This document shows, one piece after another, positions 34,216 to 45,383 of a stretch of 64,000 nucleotides of DNA (its first letter is position 1; every line of letters begins with the position of its first letter). The position numbers and the translations under genes were made by a program. The notes under the pieces were generated by a model. The model ran no database searches, was not told the DNA's origin, and saw nothing but the letters and a program-made list of their open reading frames with translations. Source of the stretch: Heterodera schachtii (Eukaryota > Nematoda > Chromadorea > Rhabditida > Heteroderidae); assembly GCA_023374025.1 (NCBI GenBank), contig SIJG01000008.1:860215-924214 (forward strand), in the 5' to 3' direction.

Positions 34216-35804
34216 ATGTCCGATAAATTTGTTGGCAAATGGAACTTGGAGTCGTCCGAGAACTTCGACGAGTTTATGAAAGAAGTGCGATTATTGTTTT
34301 GTCAGAACCACCCCCCCCCCCCCCCCTCCGCACACGGGTCGGAGTCATTTCGACATGCTTCCGGGTACTTACCTATGCAGTTTACGCCACATAAATTTTT
34401 TTTTTATTTTAATTATTAAAACGTGTTTCCAGGGGGTATTCGGGGCCGCTGATCACGAAAATAACATTCATTTCGACTAGTTTCGAACTCCGGACCCGAA
34501 TTCGAACCAAAGTCCATCTTTCACTAAAATCCAGTCCATCTTTCACTAAAATCCACCTTTATTGTCCAAAAAAGATTCAAATGCATGCATGGAATGGCCA
34601 TAACCCCCTATTTCTATCCATTTAAGTCTAATTGAATCATTTTTGGACAAAAAAGGTGGGTTTTAGTGAAAAATGAATTTTCGACTTTGGTTCGAATTCG
34701 GGTCCGGAGTTCGAAACTAGTCGAAATGAATGTCATTTTCGTGATCAGCGGCCCCGATACCCCTGAAAACACGTTTTAATAATTTAAAAAAACAATTTTT
34801 TTTATGTGGCGTAAACTGCATAAGTACCTGCTTCCGGGTTTTACTTTAGGATTCAATTGGTTTGAATGAAAACTTTATCAAAAGTGAGGTGGGGGGAGTG
34901 CCTCCGTCAGCGTTCTGTCGCAATTCATTTCCGTCACGTAATTTTTGCTCATTTTTGCAGGTTGGCGTCAGTTTTCTCACGCGCAAGGCGGCCGGCTGTG
35001 TGAAGCCGGTGCTGGAGTTTGCGGTGAGCAACGCCGGCGGGCATTGGCGGATGACGTCCACTTCGACCTTCACCACGTGGAACTGCGAGTTCGACCTGGA
35101 CAAGGAGTTCGAACAGAAAACGGCTGACGGACGCACTGTGAAAGTGAGGGGAGGGGGGGGGAGGAAGTGAGCGGGCGAGGGACGTCCCCCAAAGGAAAGG
35201 TGGCGGGAACTAATTCTCGTACTGAGTTTTCTGGGTGACATGAACCGACACCAATCCCGGACATGAATTCGAACAAACGATAGTAAATAGACATTTCAAA
35301 AAATTGCATTTGTATTCAAATAAGTAGAAAATGGCCATAACTGCTGTTTTACATTCCAATAGCTTTTCAATTTTTAGTCCATCTTCACATTCGAGAATGG
35401 CAAGCTGATCGAGAAGCAGACCAAGATCAAGGTGGTACAGTTTTGGGATGGTTAGGGTCAATCAATGTCAACTCATAATGGCAAATCGTACAAAAATAAT
35501 TACAAAGGCTTCGAAAACTAAAAAACAAACCCACGGTTTGACGCTAAACGGCAGTAGGGCCAACAACAGTTTAATTTTTGTACGATTGCTATCATGACAC
35601 AATGGTTTTGACATTTTTTTATTCTGACATTTACAGGCCGATGAGAAGGACAGTCGTTACGAGCGGTACATTGATGAAAGTGGCAAACTCATCATCGTAC
35701 GAACATTTGCATTCAGAATTTTTCAATTAAAAAATTAAATTTCTTTCCAGGCGATGGAATGCGGTTCGGTGAAGGCAAAGCGAGTGTACACTAAGGCGAC
35801 CTGA
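34216..35804 (+). CDS. Fatty-acid-binding protein (nematode LBP type), intact
   Basis: Five phase-0 exons: 34216-34284, 34961-35143, 35378-35431, 35637-35696, 35751-35804 (TGA), giving 139 residues, normal for intracellular lipid-binding proteins. The start MSDKFVGKWNLESSENFDEF is the FABP signature. Beta-barrel strands follow (VLEFAVSNAGGHWRM; STFTTWNCEFDLDKEFEQKT; SIFTFENGKLIEKQ; ADEKDSRYERYIDESGKLII; AMECGSVKAKRVYTKAT). No signal peptide, so it should bind fatty acids in the cytosol; in C. elegans LBPs such proteins carry lipid signals to the nucleus or feed storage. Intron 1 holds a C run and a transposable element, yet both splice sites are intact (exon 1 donor GTGCGA). Confidence 0.92.
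34365..34828. mobile_element. MULE-like MITE in intron 1 of the LBP gene
   Basis: Ends GTACTTACCTATGCAG and, inverted, GGTACTTATGCAGTTTACG; flanked by the 9-bp direct repeat TGCTTCCGG (34356-34364, 34829-34837). It has long inverted arms and two copies of the GGCCGCTGATCACGAAAAT module. Same family as the element at 21395. Confidence 0.88.
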
Positions 35805-36027
35805 GGAAGGAACGGACGGCCCCAAAAATGCCCTTGACCAAAATATTTTTTTGTTTTTGTATGTTTATTTAATTTTGCATTTTTATAAAAGCTTTTCCAT
35901 GTCGCATTTGCAATATTATTTAATTTGCTGTTGCCTCGGATAGGTAGATTTCATGTATCGTAGGTAATACTTCCGATGATAGGCCTGCTAACTTTTTAAA
36001 AGTCACTTTTCATATTTCTGAGGGTTC

Positions 36028-36260
36028 AGGGCCATTGAACACGAATCTGACATTCATTTTGGCCAATCTCGAACCCCGGGATATGAATTCGAACAAAAAG
36101 TCGAAAACTCAAATTACCATTTTTCGCATTTGGGTCGAGTGAATAGAATGAATGACCAATTTTTAGTGTTACAAATTTGGACACTGCTGACCCACCCCCC
36201 CCCCCCCCCCCCCCCATTTTTTGCGCGGTCCGCGATCGCGGCAAATTGAATCCGCGACCG
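36028..36260. repeat. Partial element with the shared module, and a 21-C run
   Basis: Contains GGGCCATTGAACACGAATCT followed by GACATTCATTTTGGCC, related to the modules at 34442 and 59935. A run of about 21 C ends at 36214, followed by the dyad GCGGTCCGCGATCGCGGC. Ends of the element were not found. Confidence 0.5.
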
Positions 36261-36749
36261 CGGGATTTTTCTGTGCGCGCTTATGAAAGCATCGTCGGGA
36301 TTTAGACGGGCAGCGCATTCCCTAGGTCTAAGTGTTCTCTTTTAGCATGCTTCTGATAACTCCGACCACCATGAAGGGGTGGTATGATCACGGCGGTGTA
36401 TTTTCATGAAAATATAAGATTTGTGGCAAATTTGGTCTTTTTGGATAAAAATCTTAATAAATCGCATTAAAAATTAAAAATTTTCTCGATGGCGCATATC
36501 GGCACCGCCTGACCATCTCCCACTTGTTCCTCAAGAGTTTTTGAAATAATTCTCTGCAAGAAAATTCTAAAAACATGATTTTTTGATCCCGAATGCACTA
36601 AAATGTACGTTTTGTTTATTTCCTCTCCAAAATTGTTAAAAAAGACCATGAGAGGCGAAAAATACGAAATTTGATGGCATTTTAATTGATTAAATTTTAC
36701 ACACGCAATTTTAAGGTATTTAATATGTTATGATTTTTGACCCCAAAAT

Positions 36750-37108
36750 GGAGCCCCGACATTTGCGGTCCGACTTTTGCGGCCCCGACATTTGCGGCTA
36801 TATCCAAAATTGAATTCAAAGTTGAATTTTTTCAAGCCCTGATAGCTTAAACAACATTAAAATTAAGAAAAAACTGTCTTCTAGTTTATTAGAAACATTA
36901 ATTCTGTTGTTTGAAAATTTTATTATTTTTTCAAAAATTCATTAACGATCAAATGATCGGATAAAAGCACTTTAAATCACTAATTTATGGATGTTTATGG
37001 AATCAGGGATTTAAAAAACTTAATTTTGAACCCAATTTTGGACATAGCCGCAAATGTCGGGCCGCAAAAGTCGGGGCCGCAAATGTCGGACCGCAAATGT
37101 CGAGACAC
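36750..37108. mobile_element. MULE-like foldback element (GACATTTGCGG arms)
   Basis: Arms carry inverted CCCCGACATTTGCGG and GGTCCGACTTTTGCGG units; the middle is AT-rich. It is flanked by (C/G)CCCAAAAT, 8 of 9 identical. Noncoding. Confidence 0.75.
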
Positions 37109-37176
37109 GCCCAAAATCTGATTTTTGGGGCTCGATGTTCTGATTTTGAAAAATCGATCCGCACCCTGTGTTAATA

Positions 37177-37680
37177 CGGAACCGCTCAGTTGGGCCGTCA
37201 CGGTTGGGCCGGCACGGTTGGGCCGTCACGTTTGGGCCGGCACGGTTGGGCCCTAGCATGATTTTCCATGATAGCTTTTTTCTTTGACATCCAAATCCAA
37301 CATTGTTGGTATCATTCGAAAGCTCTTCTCATGCTCTATTAGCTTTACAAAAAGCGGATAGATTTTAAAGCCTAGAAAAATTTTTATTAAGAAAAAACTT
37401 CAAAATTTCGAGTTTTTCGAAATTTTCATGTATAACTTTTTTGGTATTTGTCTAATCGCGAAGCAATAGCTTAGAAATAAGCTTTTAAACCCATTAAGCT
37501 TTCGAATGATATCAACAATGTTGAATTTGGTTGACAAAGAAAAAAGTTTAGAAAGTTATAGTGGAAAACTATGCTGGGGCCCAACCGTGCCGGCCCAAAC
37601 GTGACGGCCCAACCGTGCCGGCCCAAACGTGACGGCCCAACCGTGCCGGCCCAAACGTGACGGCCCAACTGAGGTAGACC
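37177..37680. mobile_element. MULE-like foldback element (TTGGGCCGTCACG arms)
   Basis: The left arm has four, the right arm six, TTGGGCCGKCACG-type units in opposite orientation. The 9-bp direct repeat GTGTTAATA flanks it exactly (37168-37176, 37681-37689). The core has further inverted segments. It lies only about 60 bp from the preceding element. Confidence 0.88.
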
Positions 37681-37857
37681 GTGTTAATATGAATTTTTTT
37701 TCAAATTTATCAAGTGCAGAAAAAATTATATGTTTCAAAATTGTCGCTATAATTAGGCAACGTTATGGGACCATTTTCAGGATAATTCATAAAAAAAAAA
37801 ATTTATTTTGTACTTAATAATTTTACTCGGTAACTTAGTCAAATAACTAGTAATTAA

Positions 37858-38415
37858 TAATTACTAGGGTTCGAAGTTGTATGCACTAAAAAATGCCAAA
37901 TATGCGCATAAAATATGCACTAAAAATCCCCCAAATATGCCCTAAAAACCGGAAAAATGCCCAAATATGCACTAAAATATGCCTTAAAAATTACCCAAAA
38001 TGGCTTTTAACTCTCAAAAAATGCCAAAAATTGTGTATAAATTATGAATTGATTTTGAAAAGACCAAAACAAGGGCTAAGTAGCATTTTTTTAGACAATT
38101 GCAAAAATATTGAATTTCTAAATTTTATTATATGTATGCTAAAACAAAATTACATTTTTTATATAAATAATTTTTTTCCTAAAGTTCTTACAGAACATTA
38201 AAATTTTTTCGATAAAACGACCGAAATATGCTCTAAAAGCCCAAAATGGCAAAATATGCATTTATTCTCGGAAAACCCCAAAATATGCTTTTATATGCAC
38301 TAATAACCTTCACCAAATCAAAAATTTTAACGCAGAAATGCTATTTTTGAGCCCCTTTCTTCATAGCATATGCGCAGAAAAAATATGCAAAATCATACAA
38401 CTTCGAACCCTAGTA
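37858..38415. mobile_element. Inverted-repeat element with AAATATGC units
   Basis: Ends AATTACTAGGGTTCGAAG and its inverse CTTCGAACCCTAGTAATT. The interior is full of AAATATGCnCTAAAA-type motifs on both sides. No target duplication could be separated because the repeat runs into AT-rich flanks. Confidence 0.7.
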
Positions 38416-38554
38416 ATTACCATTTCATTTCATAATTTGACAAAATTTAGCAATGAACCAAGAGAAATCAGATTATTATTGACTCCGAGCCTAAAAAAGA
38501 AACTGCTGAGGTAAAATGAAAGTATTTAGTCACTTTTGTTAATTTCTCTTTGAA

Positions 38555-38770
38555 GCCGAAGCGAGTGTACGCTAAGGGGCCAAACGACAGATCGGCGTAC
38601 CTGCTGACGCCACCGTAAGGTGCAAGAAATTAATCAATTTTGCTTAATTTATCATTCCATTTAGAACCGCTTGGAGTATGTGGCCGGCGGAGGCGGCCCA
38701 GGCGAACAACAGTGACAAAAGACACTACCAGTTCGAGGGCCAACCGCCATTTCCATTGAAACCGAATTAA
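38555..38770 (+). pseudogene. Decayed LBP gene, copy C (3' end only)
   Basis: Begins within the last exon (KRVYAKGPND) and continues through the same extended 3' region as copy A, ending RHYQFEGQPPFPLKPN before a TAA. Upstream exons are missing and the reading frame is broken at a stop (TPP*) before the tail. Confidence 0.8.
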
Positions 38771-39365
38771 GCGAAAGAACGGACACAGAAATGATCTGAT
38801 TGATGTTTTGTATAGCATTTCCAAATGTTTGTTGGATTTAATCTTGCATTTGTTGAAACTTTTCCTTATCGCTTTTACACTTAATTTGTTGTTGCCTTTG
38901 GATTGAATGTAACGTCCCCTCTGTGATGGTTTTGCCTCAAAAATGGCCATATTTTGATGGATATTTAGCAAATAGCGGTATTTGTTCGAGAATTTTATTA
39001 CATTTGTCAGGAACTGAGGCACTAGCTTCATTGTTACTTTTAACTTCTAAGCGTAATTCCACGGTTGGGTCATGGCTTTGGTGCCCGCTATTTTGGCACC
39101 AAACGCATAACATTGTTATTGTCATCCAAATTAGACAAATTTGGTATGACTTTAAAGTTATAAGTGCTTTATTTCTGGTCATCATGAAGGGGTGATCTGA
39201 TCACGGCGGTGCAATTGATTCTCTAATTACTTAGCACAAAAAGTTATGCTAATATGAACCTTAATTGGTTCGATACGATGAATGAACGTTTCTATAACAA
39301 AAAAAAAATTACAAAAAATGTTTCAATGTCACAATGGTTTTGTTTTTCTTAGTTTTATTGGATAC
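38771..39365. other. Spacer after LBP copy C
   Basis: No gene. Contains ATGAAGGGGTGATCTGATCA followed by CGGCGGTG at 39184, near-identical to phrases at 31841 and 36370, so probably also transposon-derived. Confidence 0.45.
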
Positions 39366-39373
39366 AGTCACGG

Positions 39374-39907
39374 CAGGGCGGCCAAGTGTCCTGATTTTTC
39401 AGATTTGTCCTGAATTAGAGGGTACCCATCTGAAAAATCAAAATTGTCCTGAATTTTCAGATTGTCCTGAATTTTGAGGTCTCTGCTAAAAGTATAAAAA
39501 GGGCGATTTGTTGTACCAAAATTCATTAAAAATTCCAAAAATTTTCCCGGCGGCGCCTATCGGCACCGCCGGGCCCCCAAAACTCTTATTTTTTAATAAA
39601 TGTGCCAAAAAATCGCAAATTATGGTAATTTTTTACAAAAATTTTTAACACATACATTAAAAATTCCAAAAAATTTTCCCGGCGGCGCCTATCGGCACCG
39701 CCGGGCCGCGCCGCAAAAATGCTTGAAATTTTCAGTTGGAAGCCCCTCTGTTTAACGTTTATAAATCATGCTAAGATGATTTTTTATGTTTTTAATGCGT
39801 TTTCTTATCGCTACTATTTGTTTTGCAAAAAAATCTGAATTTTGGGGTCTAAATCTGAATTTTAGTGGTTTTTGTCCTGAATTTGAAAAAAAAACTTGGC
39901 CGCCCTG
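39374..39907. mobile_element. hAT-like MITE
   Basis: Ends CAGGGCGGCCAAG and CTTGGCCGCCCTG, flanked by the exact 8-bp duplication AGTCACGG (39366-39373, 39908-39915), the hAT pattern. TGTCCTGAATTTnAGAT-type repeats lie inside both ends. It contains a pair of dyad repeats at 39547-39574 and 39678-39704. Confidence 0.9.
39547..39704. repeat. Dyad repeat pair 2
   Basis: Two GGCGGCGCC...GGCACCGCC cores 131 bp apart, each after ATTCCAAAAATTTTCCC-type sequence. Confidence 0.88.
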
Positions 39908-39915
39908 AGTCACGG

Positions 39916-40897
39916 CCATATGTTTATTCAGTAAAATATTTTCAAAGAAAAACATCGATTGCTTTTTTAAATTTTCTTCCCAATATTGTAGCTTTCTGGT
40001 AATCGTGAAGAAGGGGTTCCATATTTTTCAAAAAAACAAAATTTTTAGTAAAACAACTTTTTATGGGGTTTTAATTATTTTTTGCGGAACATTCTTAAAA
40101 ATTTTAATTAATTTTTTCCATCCATTGGACCCCTCTGCAGCAAATGAATGAATATAATGATTGGTTGTGTTTACTCCTCCAAAATGATGGATGATAAAAG
40201 GAATAGTTTATTTGTTAGTCCGATAACTTTCATTGCACAGCAAAGAATCACATATAACTTTCAATTACTTTTGTTTTATCATCCCATTAAATTTGATCAC
40301 ACGGCAAATGATCACATTATCTCTCCCTCCCCTTCCCTCCCTTGGCCAAAAGTGTTCCTTTGTCCCCATCAATTTTTGCTCTCCTTCAAATTGCATTTCC
40401 CCATCTTTTAGCAGTGCACACAGATCAATTCGTCGGCGGATGTGCAGTATCCGCTCCCTTCTCCTCCCTTCCCATTTTTCGTTTGGCCTTGGCCATTCCT
40501 CCGCTTTTCTCCCTCTTTTTTTATCCTCACCTTCTCACCCAATCCATTTTCAACAGCGTAAACATTAGAAAAAGCATAAACCTGTCTCCCCTCTGCCTGT
40601 CTGTTTGTCTGTCGTGTTTTCTCTCTCTCCCTCTCCCTCTCTGTCTCCCCCCCCCCTCTCCGCATTTCCCCCCGGCCAATTTGTCCTACACTTTGGTCTC
40701 ATTATTTTCTGCTGTTGTTTTGTTTGTTTGTTTTTTACACGGCTAAACAAAAAATTTTAATAGACGTTTAACATTTTAAATTTAAAAGGAAATAAATTCT
40801 GAATGTTAAAACCCTTCTTATTTTGTATTTAAATTCAAAAATAAACATTGGAGGAAGGAGCAGTGTTTTTGCCAGTTTTAAAATTTGCCACTGAAAA
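39916..40897. other. Upstream region of the aminotransferase gene, pyrimidine-rich
   Basis: Noncoding. From 40320 to 40680 the plus strand is strongly C/T-rich with CTGTCTGT and CTCTCTC runs. Open frames here are low complexity. Confidence 0.5.
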
Positions 40898-43800
40898 ATG
40901 GTCGCCGAACGCGCTCGAAGAGGGCTGAATTTGCCTTCCACGAGTGTTCAGAACAAACTGCACCAGGAGGACCCATATGACGAGGAACAGAACAAAAAGG
41001 TAGACAACAACAAGATGATGATTCTTTGATCACTCCGTCTGATCACTGATCAGCTTTTGAGGTCAGCCTTTGATCACTCACCACTTACTCTTCTTCGGTC
41101 TTTCCTTTGGTCAGTGATCACTACTCTCTCTCTCTACCTGTGGTCACTTATTCTGATCGCTGATAGTCAATTTGTCTGATCACTGGTTGCTCTTCCGAAT
41201 ATTCTGTCTTTTTCCCCATGTCTGTCTTTCTCAGCCTCCCCCACATGTCCGATCACTCCTCTCACCTTCCCCTTCCCCCCCCCTTCTTCCCGCAGGGATA
41301 CATTAAACTCTCTTCCGCGGACAACATTCTGTCGCAAGACCTCATAATGGACAAATTTCGCTCCATCGACTGGTCCAAGTTCAACATGGATCAGCTGTTT
41401 GTTTACCCCCGTGGCGGTGGCGAATTGAGGTGCAAAAAGGGCAAGGGAAAACGAGTGACAGAAAAACAAACAAACAAACCAATCAGCTGCTAATTGATAC
41501 TCTTAATGAGTGACACGGCCCATTATCATTTGAGTGATAATGATAACAAATGGTCATAAAGGGCACATGTTCTGCTGATTAGTCAGTGGACTATGCTTAA
41601 ATTTGTTGAAAATTTAAAAATAAAGTTTGGCTTTTGTGTTGGCACATGCGGGGTTTAAAGCATGGGGAAACCCCCGAAAATGGTCAAAAAATCAACCAAT
41701 GGCATTTAAAAAACAATTTATTGTCTTTAATTGATCAGCCAATTCATCTGCTATCACCGCCCCATCTTCCCTCTGCAGCACTTTGTCTTCTGTTGCTCGG
41801 TTCATCAACCGTTTTTGCCGTTCGGCGGACAGCGGCGTGCCGCCGGTGACGGAGGACGAATTGGTCGTCGTGCCCGGCGTAACCACCGGCGCCGATTTGT
41901 TGTCCCAAATTTTGTTCGACCCCGGCGACTTTCTTTTGGTTCGATCCCTCTGAGAAAGAAAGATGCATCTCCAAATGTCCGTGGAGAAATTTGATGGATG
42001 GTTCGAGTTTTCTTAAAACCGATCCACGAACATTTGAGGACCTTCTTTTGTGAGCCGACAGCAGCAGGGGGCAAACGAAGGTTCAAAAACACTTTCTTTG
42101 TTGGGACTAGTTTCACTTAAAAATTGTGACCAAATCCCGAACAGTTGGCCGGAAATTCGAGATTGGATTCTCGAAACGCGGTATTCCGCGGGTCAAAGTT
42201 CGTTAAATGCCATAAATGCCCGTTCATTTATTTTCCAAAAATGGAAATGCCTTCGGGGGAAGTGATTCCCTCTTCCTGCTGCTGGTTGGTCGGTTCCTTT
42301 TGCTTTCCTCCCCTTTTATCCTTTATTTCTCCCCCAAAAAGGTGCCTTCGCCCTTTTATTATCGTTTCGTCAATGACTTTGGCGAGCGTGGCTCGGTACA
42401 CATTGGCTGTGTGCCGGCACTGTCCGAGGACGGCACGCGCACGGAACTGCGAGCGGAACGCTTTGAAGAAGTGTACCAGGAAATAATGCAGCACCAACAG
42501 CAGGTCCCCACCCAAGCCAAATGAGACCAATTTAATGGGAAATTTGTTAAAATTGATGATGGATGGAAATGCAATCAAATGCATGTTTTATTTTCCTCAT
42601 GGAATGGAAATGGCAAAAAAGGCATTTATGAACCTGGTATTAAGCTTCTAAGGCAATATTTAAAAAACCCATTAAAGCGGCCAAAATAACCGCTAAAAAG
42701 AGCAGCATTCTCTCAAATTGATTATTTTTGGTAAAAATAAAAAACTTCATTAATTATTTCCCGTTGTTAAGCCCCTTTTTAATTTTTCAGGGCAAAGTCA
42801 GGGCCATTATGCTGGTGAACCCGCAAAATCCGGAGGCCGGCTACTTTTCCCTGGACGAAATTCGGCCGGTCGTCCGCTGGGCCCTGAGGCAATGTTTTGA
42901 ACATTTTGGCATTTTGTTGCCTATTGTTTTTCATCCTTTTCGTTCAATTACAGTCGCAATTTGTTCGTGCTTTTGGACGAAATTTACGATTTGTCCATTT
43001 ACGACGAGGACAGCGAAAGTCCGTTTCGAAGTGCGGTCGAACTTTTCGAAGACGAACGCAGCCGACAGAAGCTGATTTGGCTGTGGGGACTGAGCAAGGC
43101 AAAAGCAAAAAATAGAAGGGAAAAGGGAACGGAGGAGAAAAAACGAAGAAAAAAACGGACAAACTGCCAACAAAACGGACAAAAGGGCCAACAAAACGGA
43201 TAAAGTGTCAATATAACAGACAAAAAGACCCAGCAAAAAAGACAAAGGGCTAACAAAACGGAAGGACTAATAAAACGGACAAATAGTCAAAAAACGGACA
43301 AAGCGCCAATAAAACGGACAAAGGGCTAACAACCGTCATTAGGACAAAAAGCCAACCAACCACAAGCCAAACTCAAGAAGTCGAGACTCTGAATGAAACT
43401 TTCGAGAATCCTGTTGTTCATCAGTGTTCTTTTCATTTTCAGAATTCCGCCGAATGTCAAAATGCGATTTTCAGAATTTTTCGTTGCCCGGCCTTCGCGC
43501 GGCGGTCATTCACTCGCCGAATCCGCTCGTGCGGACGGCGATCACGCGCTTTATGATGCACCATTTGCCGAATTGCACCACCCAATTTATCATGCGCCAA
43601 TTTTTGGATGACCACGGTGAATAAAGCAAACAAAAAGAAGCGTAAATGGTTACACGCTTCTCACAAATCAGTCACTTATCCCTAATAAAAGAAAACTGTA
43701 TCGTTAATTGTCCAATTAATTAGTTAAATTCGGATTCTCAAAATTTGAATGAAACTGAGGAAACAATTCTTAAATGGAGGACAGACCCAAAAACGATCAC

Positions 43801-44739
43801 AATTTAAACTTTGATTTGAAACGAAAAGACCAAAAGAAAAGAGAAATGGGAAAACGACACAACTTGGGACAGAATATTTCAACATTAAATAATTGAAATA
43901 TTTAATTAATTTTCTGTTCATCTGGTCAGTTTTCTTCTGTTTTCAGAATGGGTCGAAAGGGTTTTTCTGCCGGAAAATTTGCGTCGGATGCGCGAGGCGA
44001 GGGACCGCACGCTGCGCTCCCTTCAGCGGATGGGCGTGCGCTGTTTGAAGCCGCGGGCGGGCTTTTTCGTGCTGGCCGACTTTTCCAAAGTCAGCCGTCA
44101 AATCTTTGTGCCTTTGAGTAACTGCAATTAATTATGGTTAATTGATAATTAGACAAATTAATAATTCCTGCCGGAGGTTTCATAATAAGAATAAGCTTTT
44201 TTTTCCGAATTTCAACCGACTAATTACCCTTTTAATTAGCCATTGTTTAAATTGCGCTATTTCAGTTTCTCGATGAGCCCACTTTTGACGGCGAACGGCG
44301 CCTCTTTGAGCGACTGATGCGCAACAAAGTGATAATTACCGCGGGCGACGCGTGCCGAATGCCCACGCCCGGATGGTTCCGCATCGTTTTCACCAGTGTC
44401 AGCCCACAAACGCTGGACGAAGGCGCGCATTCATAACATTCAAAATATGAATTGGAAATTCATAATTAAGGGCTTAACCGAATAAGAGCCGCTTTAACGG
44501 AAGAACAGGCGGGTGAAAGAGGAGAAGGGACTAATGAGGATGAAGTCGCTAATGGAGTGACTAATGAGGATGATGAAGCTGTTAATGAGGGGACTGACAG
44601 TGGCACCTTTATTAATGGCAATGGGGCGACAACAAAACGACGAAAGACCACCAAAGAGCAGCAGCACAATGAGACCAACGGGCGCAACACTCCGCTGGAC
44701 AAATGCTGCTCCAACTCCCCCCAAAATGGTGGCATTTGA
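40898..44739 (+). CDS. PLP aminotransferase, ACC-synthase-like
   Basis: Fold-type I pyridoxal-phosphate enzyme of aminotransferase class I/II, nearest to 1-aminocyclopropane-1-carboxylate-synthase-like proteins. Exons: 40898-40999, 41296-41429, 41779-41938, 42342-42503, 42791-42888, 42954-43098, 43475-43616, 43947-44089, 44266-44422, 44471-44739, 503 residues. Landmarks: DPYDEEQN near residue 25, GYIKLSSADNILSQDL, VVPGVTTGADLL, VPSPFYYRF, NPQNPEAGY, LLDEIYDLSIY (PLP-ring Asp and Tyr), and GLSKNFSLPGLR with the Schiff-base Lys. FRIVFTSVSP carries the carboxylate-binding Arg. A tail of about 80 residues is acidic and ends with a KRRK patch. Introns 5, 6 and 9 use GC donors; without them the conserved sequence would be broken. 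Animal ACCS proteins generally lack ACC synthase activity, so the reaction is unknown. Confidence 0.88.
43130..43345. repeat. Degenerate tandem repeat in intron 6
   Basis: About fifteen imperfect AACGGACAAANNGCCAATA-type units within intron 6 of the aminotransferase gene. No inverted arm was seen. Confidence 0.75.
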
Positions 44740-45383
44740 CGGAGAAAATGGTGGCACACTTACCGTACCCTAAATTTAACCTAACATTTTCACGCTTTAC
44801 GATATTTTGAAATTGTCAATGAGCATTTGTCAGTGTTAAGCTTCGATGTTGTGCATTGCATGTGAATTGTTTGATTTAAAATTAATGCAATTTATAAAAA
44901 TTTTTATTTTCTCCAAATGAAAACAACAACAGTAGTCATGTAGTTGCTAGTACTGTACAGCGCTTTGCTGATACAGTACTTTTCCCTTTAATTTACATTT
45001 TTGTAAATAATTCTTAGTAACGAGAGGGGTACTTCATTCATAAGTCATTGTGCCATTCATTCATTTCATTCGTCGTTTGCTTTTTCTTTCTTTTTTTGCC
45101 CTTTTTGGCCACGTCGCTTTAGCCCATTTCCAAAAAGAAATTTCCTTCTCATTCTTTATTTCGCCCACTCACTTCTGTTTGCTTTTGTAATTTTTCAATT
45201 TAATGCGCTGACAAAAGAAATTTGGCAAAAGAAAAAAGAAAAAGCCACGTAAAATAAGCGCCGCTTTTCCTCCATTTTCTCTCTTTTTATTCATTCGATT
45301 CATTCCATTGGCACTCACCAAAAATGGCAATCAATCAAAATCCATCCAAATTTCCTCTTTTATTTTAGCATTTTCTCATTTCG
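44740..45383. promoter_or_regulatory. Spacer and upstream region of the secreted-protein gene
   Basis: AT-rich, with TTCATTCATT repeats around 45030-45070. No gene. An acceptor-like TTTTAG lies at 45363-45368, 15 bp before the next ATG. Confidence 0.45.

Noticed and set aside
36215..36260. GCGGTCCGCGATCGCGGC dyad as a possible protein-binding operator
   Set aside because: It lies in transposon-derived DNA next to a 21-C run and away from any gene start.
40898..44739. Bacterial or plant horizontal transfer of the ACC-synthase-like gene
   Set aside because: Ten exons with nematode-style introns and the existence of animal ACCS homologues make vertical inheritance simpler; the sequence alone gives no sign of transfer.
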